DNA of 64,000 bases from contig NZ_LDNB01000007.1 in NCBI RefSeq assembly GCF_001026695.1, positions 92,071 through 156,070 of the forward strand, given 5' to 3'. Positions 42,778 to 52,300 of the stretch are shown here, piece by piece. The translations under genes were made by a program, and so were the position numbers. Position 1 is the first letter of the stretch, and the number at the start of each line of letters is the position of its first letter. The notes below the pieces were generated by a model, which was not told the origin of the DNA, searched no databases, and was given only the letters and a program-made list of their open reading frames with translations. Origin of the DNA: Neobacillus vireti. Its GTDB lineage: Bacteria; Bacillota; Bacilli; Bacillales; Cytobacillaceae.

Positions 42778-44244
42778 TTATTGGATATCTTCGGATTTAA
42801 TCGTGGTGGTCTTGTCGAGCGAATATTCTCTCAAGCCGAAATCTTCTGCTTCAAGTGTATAGATTGATTCGAAGACCATATGCTTATTAGGACTGTCTTG
42901 GTAAAAAATATTATATTCTTCTCTTGTCGTCACTTTAAAACCTGTTTCTGTTGCCTGCATATCAAGAATCTCAACATTGACGAATTCCTCAGTGATGCCC
43001 TTTTGTTCTAAGTGGGCAATGTATTTCTCCGTCTCAGCATATGCAGGTCCTGTCGGTGAAAGGTAGGATGAGATCATGCTGAAGTCTCGGCTATTAAACG
43101 CTTGAACCGATCTGGAAACATATTCACTCATGAACATATACATTTGCTCTTTAGGACTTGCATTTGGCGCATAACGAGCCAAGACGTCCATCACACGGGA
43201 CTTTGCCGCTTCCTTTTCCTGTTCTGCTGCAAGTTCCTTGAATTGGAGATTCACCTCGCCTTCCCTTTCAATTTTTACCACATTACTTTTAATTGCCCCG
43301 CTAGCGCGATTGAGGACAGCGTAGATTTCAACAGAACCATCAGTAGACACCGGACCAAAACTATCGAAATTGCCTGTTTTCAGCCCTGTCTTTTTCCCAT
43401 TAGCATAAATATCGGCATCATCACCATTGGAATAGATGGTGACATATTTTCCATCAAGTTCAAGCGCAGCCGTGACGATATTATCGCTGGCTTCCTTGAA
43501 ATCCACTGCAGTCTCGGATGTCAAGGTGACATATTTACCAGTGTAAACACCTTTAAGAGTAAGGCTGCCTGGTAATACCTTTCCAAGTGTTACCTCTTCA
43601 CCTGGCTTTTTCAGGAGCTTGCTCTTGCCATTAAAGGGAACCTTCGTGTCCTCTAGATTGCTGCTTGCTTGGACTGTGAAAGGGAAGGCTTTGATAAAAT
43701 ATTGTTTATAAAGCAAAAACTTTTTCGGGCCCTCGACAAGTGTGACCAGTTTGTTTTCAGCACCATCAACAATCGGAGAAAACTCTGTTCCAGCAGCCTC
43801 TTCCTTGAGATCTTTGATAATCTGTTCGAAATGATTGTCTTTTGTTAAAAAAGCCGCATAACCTTTCAGTTCCTCTTCGGAAAGCTGTGCGTCTGTCCCG
43901 CTTTTTTCAAGAATCGCTCGTAATGATTGGTAGTCCTTTTGAGTAACAGCATTTTCAAATTCTTCAACCGCTTTTTCCGCAGTGAATTGCTTTGATACAT
44001 ATAAATGGGCGCCAATTAGGCCTGCGGCGAGGATAAGTACAATCGCAAGCACCCATTTCACCGGTGTGGAAAGTGATCCTTTTGCCCCATGGCCAGACCT
44101 CATTTGTGGCTCCGGCGCAGTTACAATTGTGGTCTTTTCCCCACCACTGCTTGGTTTTGAAGCGGTTCCCGCCTTGGTGCCGCAGTTTTTACAAAATGCT
44201 TGGTGCGGCGATAATTGATGACCGCAATTTCGACAAAATGACAT
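42778..44244 (-). CDS. Second zinc-ribbon TcaA/YvbJ-like membrane protein
   Basis: A 488-residue protein. ATG 44244 is preferred (AGGAG upstream, and the zinc ribbon begins at once); a longer frame adds 14 residues. Zinc ribbon CRNCGHQLSPHQAFCKNCG (4-22), a Ser/Gly-rich linker, a membrane helix (~63-82, WVLAIVLILAAGLIGAHLY), then outside beta modules (YKQYFIKAFPFTVQASSN; DDADIYANGKKTG) and a C-terminal NTF2-like domain. It is a paralogue of 39137-40651 but well diverged. Likely a cell-envelope protein; role inferred from TcaA/YvbJ. Confidence 0.83.
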   Translation of the reverse strand: MSFCRNCGHQLSPHQAFCKNCGTKAGTASKPSSGGEKTTIVTAPEPQMRSGHGAKGSLSTPVKWVLAIVLILAAGLIGAHLYVSKQFTAEKAVEEFENAVTQKDYQSLRAILEKSGTDAQLSEEELKGYAAFLTKDNHFEQIIKDLKEEAAGTEFSPIVDGAENKLVTLVEGPKKFLLYKQYFIKAFPFTVQASSNLEDTKVPFNGKSKLLKKPGEEVTLGKVLPGSLTLKGVYTGKYVTLTSETAVDFKEASDNIVTAALELDGKYVTIYSNGDDADIYANGKKTGLKTGNFDSFGPVSTDGSVEIYAVLNRASGAIKSNVVKIEREGEVNLQFKELAAEQEKEAAKSRVMDVLARYAPNASPKEQMYMFMSEYVSRSVQAFNSRDFSMISSYLSPTGPAYAETEKYIAHLEQKGITEEFVNVEILDMQATETGFKVTTREEYNIFYQDSPNKHMVFESIYTLEAEDFGLREYSLDKTTTIKSEDIQ

Positions 44245-44833
44245 TTCAACTTCTACTCCTTTTAAATATAAATACCTATTTATCATAATATAAAACTACC
44301 CAGCTTAACATCTTTCTTTTTACTAAAGTTCCCAAAAAGTTAGGTAAATAGGTTTAGGTAGTTTGCCTCCTTCTGATAACTAGAAACAGGGACAGTTATT
44401 TTTTCACAATAAGACTGTTATTCTTTAAAAATCACATTTAGAAGGATTTTATCAAGTATACGGTCGGGAGCCGGCAATCTGGTCAGTAAGGAATGGCTCC
44501 CCTCGGCGATTTTTCTATCATTTCCTACAAAAAAAAGTGCAGTAATTCCGGCTTTTTCTGACATCGATGAATATAAAAACTACGACTATTTTCCAAAAAA
44601 CCACTGGAATGCCCCTTTTGAACCGAACCCAACAATCGACATAGGTCAATTTGTCGAATATTGCGAAATATTTTTCTTCGTTTCCCGAATTAACTATTGA
44701 CCTATACAAGGAAAAAATACTAGAATTATATTTGTATATTCCGACTTTTCTAATAAAAAGTGGGTCAAATATACGATCTGATAGGTTGATAGTTAAATTA
44801 TCTATTACCATTTTAATAGGGGGGAAATCATTA
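44245..44833. other. Long intergenic region upstream of the first subtilase
   Basis: 589 bases without a convincing gene. It contains GGGAGCC (44468) facing GGCTCCC (~44495-44501) as a weak stem and, near the end, a promoter at 44697-44726. Open frames through it lack start sites and resemble no protein. Confidence 0.5.
44697..44726 (+). promoter_or_regulatory. Candidate sigma-A promoter of the first subtilase gene
   Basis: TTGACC (44697-44702), 18 bases, then TAGAAT (44721-44726); the start codon is ~108 bases further. The paralogous gene has a similar TTGACC promoter. Confidence 0.55.
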
Positions 44834-47800
44834 ATGAGCAATAAGAATCACAATAAGCAACGCAAAATTGCTACATACGCTTTAGCGTCAGCTCTAGTAT
44901 TGTCGAACTTCAGTTTAGTGTCTCAAGCATCCGCATCCACGACCTATAAGCCTGGGGATATAGAAGCAAAAATTCAACAATTAAAGCAGCAGCAAATCAG
45001 GGATTCCTTTAAAAAGCAAGCAGCAGCAAAAAATTTAAGGGCAGACCTAAAAGCTACAGACAAGGTTCGTGTCATCGTAGAGGTTGATGGACAAACTCCT
45101 GTTGAATATGCAACAAAAGAGGGGAAATTGTACAAAGAGTTGTCTGAAGATAAAAAGTCTTCACTCACTGCTAAAGCTGAAAGCCAGCAAAAGTCAGTGA
45201 AAGACAAAATCAAATCTAAAGGTGTAAACATTAAATTTAAACAAAATTTCTCAACTGCCTTTAACGGATTCAGTGGTGAGATTGCATATGGCGATCTAGG
45301 TAAAATTGAATCAGTAGCTGGAGTTAAAGGTGTTTATTTAGCAAACGAATATAATCGTCCTAAAGTTGAACCTAATATGAAAACGAGCCATCAGTTTATC
45401 GAATCTCGTACAACATGGGAGAAAACAGGATATAAAGGCGAAGGAATGGTTGTTGCGGTTATTGATACCGGTGTTGACCCATCCCACCGCGATTTTAAAT
45501 TAACAGATACTTCTAAAGAAGGCTTAACCAAAAAGGAAGTTGCTAAATCTGTTGCCGACAATGGCTTAAAGGGTAAATTTTATACGGATAAAGTGCCTTT
45601 CGGCTATAACTATTATGATGGAAACGATATCATCCTTGATTTAGGACCTGGTGCAAGCATGCACGGTATGCACGTTGCGGGTACGGTTGCGGCAAACGGT
45701 GACGAAGCTAAGGGTGGTATTAAGGGAGTTGCTCCTGAAGCGCAAGTCCTTGCGATGAAGGTATTCAGTAATGACCCAATTTATCCATCTACTTGGTCAG
45801 ACGTTTATCTTGCTGCGATTGATGACTCTATTAAACTAGGCGCTGATGTTCTAAACATGAGCCTTGGGGACGTCGCGGCATTTTATCAAGAAGATAGCGC
45901 AGAGGATCTTGCCATTCAGCGTGCCACCGCAAATGGAATCGTTTGTGCCATGTCTGCAGGTAACTCAAACCATATCGGTGATGGCTGGGATAATCCATAT
46001 GCCAAGAACCCTGATATTGGTGTAGTTGGTGCACCAAGCTTAAATCCTGATGGTATTTCTGTTGCAGCATCTGGTAACGAAGCCTACTTGTTCGAGCATA
46101 ATGTAACTGTTGATGGTCTTGCTGGATTCACAAGCGTTGGTAAAGGTATTGATGACTGGTCGAAGCTAGTTGCAGACAACGGGGGTAAACTTGAACTCGT
46201 TAGCCTTGGAGGTAAGCTTGGTTCTCCAGAAGATTACAAAGGCGTGGATGTAAAGGGTAAAATCGTTCTAGTTCCCCGTGGGACGCTAACTTTCGTTGAT
46301 AAAACAGTTAATGCTGCAAATGCGGGTGCAGCGGGTATTATTGTTTATAATGCAACAAATGGATTCTTTTATGATAATCAAGGCGGCTGGGATGTTCCAT
46401 TCTTGTTGATTTCCGGTGCTGAAGGAAATACGCTCGAAGCTCAGGTAGCTAAGGGTAAAACATTTATTAACGTTGCACAAGCAAGTAGGAAGGAAAGTCC
46501 AGAAATGGGCCGTATGACAAGCTTTACTTCATGGGGAACAACACCATCCCTTGAGCTTAAGCCTGAAATTACAGCTCCTGGTGGAAATATTTATTCGACT
46601 GTCAATAATGATAAATACACAGTTATGAGCGGTACTTCCATGGCATCTCCACATGTTGCCGGTGGCTCTGCGCTTGTTCAGCAATACTTGCAGTCAGATA
46701 AACGATTTAAAGATTTATCTGTTGCTGATCGTACACATCTCGCAAAGGTATTATTAATGAACACAGCAAAAAATATTGATGACCTAAATGGCCAACCGTT
46801 CTCACCTCGCCGTCAAGGTGCTGGTATGATGCAAACGTATGCAGCGGTGACAACCCCTGCTTACTTTGTCAATAAAGCAACTGGCGATGCGAAGGTAGAA
46901 TTGAAGGACTTCCAATCCAAGAAGTTTGAAATGACCTTCACTGTGAAAAATATTTCTAATAAATCCGTATCTTATAAAGTCAATACGGATGTATTAACAG
47001 ATACAATTCAAGATTTTGCGGATGGCAGCCCTGAATATAATGCCTTAATTGCCGGAGATCTAAAAGGGGCAAAAGTGGAAGCTCCTGGAACCGTAACGGT
47101 TGCAGCTGGTGCGACGAAAGACTTTACTGTTAAAGTTGATTTTGCAAACGCAAAAATTCCTGGTCTTGACGCCGATGGTAAAAAGACGCTATTAGATTTA
47201 AGAGAAAATATTTTTGTTGAAGGCTCAGTTACACTTGAAGGAACAGACAAAGATACACCTAACTTAACGGCTCCTTATGTAGGCTTCTATGGCCACTGGG
47301 ATGCACCAGAAGTTGTAGATGGATTTACAGCCCTTGGTGAAGAGCGCTATTATGACTTAGAATATTACTTTGGTGAAGGTGCAACAGATATTGTTATGGA
47401 TAAAGAAGAGTACTTTACTTCTGCTGTTCCTGAAAAGAACTTTATTGCGTTATCACCGAACGGGGACAACTATGCCGATAGCATTAATCCGCTTCCAGCC
47501 TTCTTAAGAAACGCTAAAGAAGCACAATTCAATATTTTGGATAAGAACGGAAAGCAGCTAAAGCGACTGAAGTCAGAATCGGATGTTTATAAGAATGCGT
47601 TTGATGGCGGCTCAGGTGATCCATACTCCTATAAAGCTGACCGTGTTTGGGATGGTAAAATCAACGGTGAAGCAGTGAAGGATGGTTTGTACTATTACGA
47701 AATCAAAACAGTAATTGATTATGCTGGAGCTAAATGGCAATCTAAGAAAATTCCAGTATATGTAGACACCACGGCGCCAAAGGTTAAGTCAACATTTGAT

Positions 47801-49096
47801 GCTGAAAAATCAACTGTCTCTTGGGAAACAACCGAAGATGGAACAGGTACGGAAGGGTACTTGATCTTTGTAAATGGTGAGAAGGTTGCTGCAGTTGATG
47901 GCAAGACAACTTCTTACAAACTTGAAGGGGCACCGGATAAAGCAATAATCCAAGTTGTTGCGTGGGATTATGCAGGTAACTACGGTTACGATACCGCTGC
48001 CATTGGCGATGTCGAAAGTCCATTGATTTTCATCACTGACGGTACAAAAGACGCAAAAGGTGGGTATGTAGCAAATTCACCTGAGCCATGGGGTGCCTAT
48101 GATACAAAAGAAGTAGCTGTAAAAGGATTTGTATCCGATGATATCGGCTTAAAAGCATTGAAAGTGAATAAAAAAGATGTTGAATTTAAGAAGGGGGCAG
48201 ATGGAAACTTCCACTTCGAAACGACTGTTACCTTTGATAAAGATGGTCTTTATGATGTCCAAGTAGAAGCAACTGATCACTCGAATAAAGTATTCTCTGT
48301 TGCCCGCAAGGTTTATGTTGATACAACAAAGCCAGTGATCAATGTGAATGCTCCAGTAAGAGTAGATAAGAATGTTGACAAAGTTACCTTGAAGGTAAAT
48401 CTCCAAGATAACTTCAACTACTTAAACTTCTACGTAGGTGAAAACCACGAATTTGAAGTACCGCTTGTTAGCCCAGTGGACGTATTAAAACCATTAAGCA
48501 AGGATTACCAAGTAACTGTACCACTTAAAGAAGGTGAAAACAAAGTTACTTTGAAAGCCACTGACCTTGGTGGAAACGAAACGGTTAAAGAGGTTGTTAT
48601 TAAACGTGCCAATGCTGAACCATCCGTATGGAAACTTGAAAACGGATCTTGGTTCTACTATGTTGATAGTAAAAAGGCAACTGGCTGGGTACTCGATGCC
48701 GGCAAATGGTACTACCTTGCTAAAGACGGCAAAATGCAGACTGGCTGGGTGAAGGACGGCAATACTTGGTATTTCTTGAATAAATCAGGTGCAATGGCCA
48801 CAGGCTGGTTATTAGATGGCGGCAAGTGGTATTTCCTAAATAAATCAGGTGCAATGGCTACAGGCTGGGTGAAGGACGGAAAAACTTGGTATTTCCTAAA
48901 TAAATCAGGCGCAATGGCCACAGGCTGGCTATTAGATGGCGGTAAGTGGTATTACCTCAATACTAACGGTGCCATGGCCACAGGCTGGAAGTATGTAAAC
49001 GGCAAATGGTATTACCTCTATAGTTCAGGTGCAATGGCAGCTAACACAACAGTTGACGGCTATAAGCTTGGCAAGGACGGAGCTTGGATTAAATAA
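44834..49096 (+). CDS. Secreted S8 subtilase (Vpr/lactocepin-like) with choline-binding-type wall repeats
   Basis: A 1420-residue exported protease. ATG 44834 follows AGGGGGGAAA and opens a signal peptide (cleavage near SQASA, ~35). Then: I9-type propeptide (~72-178), subtilase domain with Asp211 (VIDTGVD), His277 (HGMHVAG) and Ser602 (GTSMASPH), and a PA insert (~440-560, GKIVLVPRG) between His and Ser. Fn3/Ig-like domains follow, including DGLYYYEIKTV and YVDTTAPK modules. The C-terminal ~150 residues are seven ~20-residue wall-binding repeats (GWVKDGNTWYFLNKSG type). It probably degrades proteins at the cell surface while held by the repeats. Several repeats are almost identical at DNA level, alternating two sub-types. 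Confidence 0.93.
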   Translation: MSNKNHNKQRKIATYALASALVLSNFSLVSQASASTTYKPGDIEAKIQQLKQQQIRDSFKKQAAAKNLRADLKATDKVRVIVEVDGQTPVEYATKEGKLYKELSEDKKSSLTAKAESQQKSVKDKIKSKGVNIKFKQNFSTAFNGFSGEIAYGDLGKIESVAGVKGVYLANEYNRPKVEPNMKTSHQFIESRTTWEKTGYKGEGMVVAVIDTGVDPSHRDFKLTDTSKEGLTKKEVAKSVADNGLKGKFYTDKVPFGYNYYDGNDIILDLGPGASMHGMHVAGTVAANGDEAKGGIKGVAPEAQVLAMKVFSNDPIYPSTWSDVYLAAIDDSIKLGADVLNMSLGDVAAFYQEDSAEDLAIQRATANGIVCAMSAGNSNHIGDGWDNPYAKNPDIGVVGAPSLNPDGISVAASGNEAYLFEHNVTVDGLAGFTSVGKGIDDWSKLVADNGGKLELVSLGGKLGSPEDYKGVDVKGKIVLVPRGTLTFVDKTVNAANAGAAGIIVYNATNGFFYDNQGGWDVPFLLISGAEGNTLEAQVAKGKTFINVAQASRKESPEMGRMTSFTSWGTTPSLELKPEITAPGGNIYSTVNNDKYTVMSGTSMASPHVAGGSALVQQYLQSDKRFKDLSVADRTHLAKVLLMNTAKNIDDLNGQPFSPRRQGAGMMQTYAAVTTPAYFVNKATGDAKVELKDFQSKKFEMTFTVKNISNKSVSYKVNTDVLTDTIQDFADGSPEYNALIAGDLKGAKVEAPGTVTVAAGATKDFTVKVDFANAKIPGLDADGKKTLLDLRENIFVEGSVTLEGTDKDTPNLTAPYVGFYGHWDAPEVVDGFTALGEERYYDLEYYFGEGATDIVMDKEEYFTSAVPEKNFIALSPNGDNYADSINPLPAFLRNAKEAQFNILDKNGKQLKRLKSESDVYKNAFDGGSGDPYSYKADRVWDGKINGEAVKDGLYYYEIKTVIDYAGAKWQSKKIPVYVDTTAPKVKSTFDAEKSTVSWETTEDGTGTEGYLIFVNGEKVAAVDGKTTSYKLEGAPDKAIIQVVAWDYAGNYGYDTAAIGDVESPLIFITDGTKDAKGGYVANSPEPWGAYDTKEVAVKGFVSDDIGLKALKVNKKDVEFKKGADGNFHFETTVTFDKDGLYDVQVEATDHSNKVFSVARKVYVDTTKPVINVNAPVRVDKNVDKVTLKVNLQDNFNYLNFYVGENHEFEVPLVSPVDVLKPLSKDYQVTVPLKEGENKVTLKATDLGGNETVKEVVIKRANAEPSVWKLENGSWFYYVDSKKATGWVLDAGKWYYLAKDGKMQTGWVKDGNTWYFLNKSGAMATGWLLDGGKWYFLNKSGAMATGWVKDGKTWYFLNKSGAMATGWLLDGGKWYYLNTNGAMATGWKYVNGKWYYLYSSGAMAANTTVDGYKLGKDGAWIK

Positions 49097-49118
49097 GATT
49101 AGTTCCTTCTATTATTAA

Positions 49119-49152
49119 TGCGAACAGATTTCGATCTGTTCGCGTTTTTTTT
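49119..49152 (+). terminator. Terminator of the first subtilase gene
   Basis: Stem GCGAACAGAT/ATCTGTTCGC with a TTCG loop followed by eight T's, 24 bases after the stop. Confidence 0.93.
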
Positions 49153-49206
49153 GACACCACCCCGCCAAAATTTCGCTACTATTTCCTATTATTCTACTTA
49201 AAAACA

Positions 49207-49235
49207 TTGACCGTTTTCCTTCACTCTACTAAAAT
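49207..49235 (+). promoter_or_regulatory. Candidate sigma-A promoter of the second subtilase gene
   Basis: TTGACC (49207-49212), 17 bases, TAAAAT (49230-49235); about 95 bases before ATG 49331. Confidence 0.5.
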
Positions 49236-49330
49236 TGGATTAGCGTTTAGATTTTTCCTACAATTCTGGAAACTGTTTGCTAGATTGAAATAATTTGAGC
49301 TGCTATTTATTTAGAGGGGGAAGCAAAAGT

Positions 49331-52300
49331 ATGAGCCTAAAGTCATGGGAAAAGAAAAAGAAGATGACTTCATATGTGTTGGCATCAGCGTTGGTTTTAT
49401 CCAATCTCGCTTACGTGGCACCAGTTGCGGCAGCATCGCCAACACCAACGGCAAAAAAAGATTACGCTTCAATGGTCAATCAGTTTAAACAACATCTAAA
49501 AGTAAATAATCGCCACAAGCTCAGCGAGAAGCTTAAAGACAAGTTCAAAGCGACAGATCAGGTCCGGGTCATTGTCGAAGTAGAAGGACAAACACCCGTT
49601 GAGTTAGCGACAAAGCAAGGGAAACTGTACAAGGATTTATCAGAAAGCATCAAAGACTCCATGGCTGTTAATCTTGAAAAGCAGCAGGCCACAGTAAAGG
49701 ACAAAATTAAGGCCAAGGGAGTTAAGCTTAAATATAAAAACAATTTCTCAACTGCCTTCAACGGGTTTAGCGGTGAAATCACATTTGGCGATATGGACAA
49801 ACTTGAAGCAGTCGAAGGTGTAAAACACGTTTATTTAGCAAATGAATACAAGCGTCCAGTAAAACCTGACCTGAAAACAAGTAAATCATTTGTTCAAGCA
49901 CCTGAAACTTGGGCAGATGCAGGCTTAAAAGGCGAGGGAATGGTAGTCGCTGTCATCGACACAGGGGTGGACCCGAGTCATAAAGACTTTGTTTTATCAG
50001 ATGCTTCAACAGCCGGATTAAACAAGAATGATGTTAATCAAATTGTCAAGAAGGATAAATTAAAGGGAAAGTTTTATACCAAAAAAGTACCATACGGCTA
50101 TAACTACTTCGACCAAAATGACACGATCATTGATAAAGGATATGACACTGGCATGCACGGGATGCATGTAGCCGGAATCGTTGCCGCAAATGGCGACGAA
50201 GAACATGGCGGTGTTAAGGGGGTAGCTCCGGAAGCACAGGTTCTGGCGATGAAGGTATTTAGTAATGATATTCTTTTCCCTTCCACCTGGTCAGATGTGT
50301 ACCTCGCAGCCATTGATGATTCAATCAAGCTTGGTGCCGATGTATTGAACATGAGCCTTGGTGAAGTGGCTTCATTTTATTCTAAAGATAGCGCAGAAGA
50401 TGTGGCGATTACAAGAGCAACCAATAATGGGATTGTGTGCTCAATGTCGGCCGGAAACTCAGGAACGATTTCATATGGCTGGGGGAATCCGTTCTACAAA
50501 AACCCTGATATCGGAGTCGTTGAAGCACCGGGATTAAATCCGGATGGAATTTCCGTTGCAGCGGCGAATAATATTTCAACCCTATACCAGCATGCGATCA
50601 CGGTTGACGGATTCACTGGTGTTGGTTATGGGACGGACGATTGGACGAATGTGGCAGCTGAAAATGGAGATTTACAAGTAGTCAGTCTAAACGGAGGATT
50701 TGGTGATTGGGAAGATTATGAAGATGTCGATGTCATCGGCAAGGTGGTTCTTGTTCAACGCGGTGAAATCTCATTTGCGGAAAAAGCATGGATTGCCGCT
50801 GAAGCAGGTGCTATCGGCATTATCGTCTATGATACCGGAAGCTCAACATTCTATAAAAACCAAGGCGACTTTGATATTCCGTTTATGTTGATTTCGAAAA
50901 AAGAAGGTCAGTCGCTGGAAACAACAATTGCATCCGGACATACTTCTTTGAAAATCAAGCAGCTAAACAAACAGCAAGACCCTGATTCAGGAAGAATCAC
51001 TGAGTTCTCCTCTTGGGGAACAACACCTGGCCTTGAGTTAAAACCGGAAATCACAGCACCAGGCGGGAAAATTATTGCAACCTTAAATGATAACCAATAT
51101 GGTGAAATGAGCGGTACATCAATGGCGGCTCCACATGTAGCCGGCGGCGCAGCCCTAGTCCAGCAATACCTGCAAAAGGACAAGCGCTTCACAGGTCTTT
51201 CTGTCAGCGACCGGACCCATTTGGCAAAAACATTATTAATGAACACGGCAAAAATTATTGACGATGCCAATGGCCAGCCATTCTCACCAAGACTTCAAGG
51301 TGCAGGGATGATGCAGACCTACAATGCGGTAAAAACACCTGTATATGTTGTCAATAAAAGCAATGGCCAAGCAAAAGTAGAATTAAAAGACTTTACGGCG
51401 AAACAATTCACGATGACGCTTTCTGCTAAAAACGTTTCAAAGAAAGATGTCACCTATACAGTAAAAACCAATGTATTGGCAGATACCCAAAAGCAAAATA
51501 AAGATGGGGAAGCTACTAATGCCCTAATCGCCGGTAATCTTGAAGGGGTAGTCATTGACGGTCCGGCTAAAGTTACCATTCCAGCCGGAGCAACGAAAGA
51601 TATTACCATCAAGGTGGATATTAGTAAGGCAAAGGTTTCTGCCATTGACACGAAAGGGAACAAAAAGACCGTTGCCCTTAAGGAAGATATGTTTGTTGAA
51701 GGCTTTGTTAGATTAATAGATGCCGATAAGAATGTTGCCGGCAAGAAAGAACTAAGCCCTGACCTGACCATTCCATATGTTGGCTTCTACGGCAAATGGG
51801 ACCGCCCATCCATTCTTGATGGCTTTAAAGATTTTGGAGAATCACGCTTCTATGATCTTCAAGGCATGTTTGATTGGGAAGATGAGGACGGCAATGTAGA
51901 TGAAGTCCCTGTCCATGATATGTTGTCAGATGATTGGTTCACTGAGCCTGTTCCTGACAAAGGTTTCTATGCCATCTCACCAAATGACGACTGGATGAAT
52001 GATGATATCAATGTTCTTCCGGCCTTTTTACGAAATGCGGCCGAAGTCCAAATTAACATTCTAGACGGTAACAAACAATTACTTCGTCGTGTGAAATTGG
52101 AGAAGAACGTATTTAAGACCTATTTTGATGATGGGTACGGATTGCCATTCTCCTATAATTACGATCGCACTTGGGACGGAACTGTTAAAGGTCAAGTGGT
52201 TAAAGACGGTTTATATTATTACCAGGTGAAATCGGTGATTGATTACAAAGGGGCCGGCTATCAAACAAAAGACATTCCAATTTACGTTGATACAACTGCA

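Noticed and set aside
44651..44833. Upstream extension of the first subtilase
   Set aside because: It runs through the likely promoter and would bury the signal peptide; ATG 44834 has an excellent RBS.
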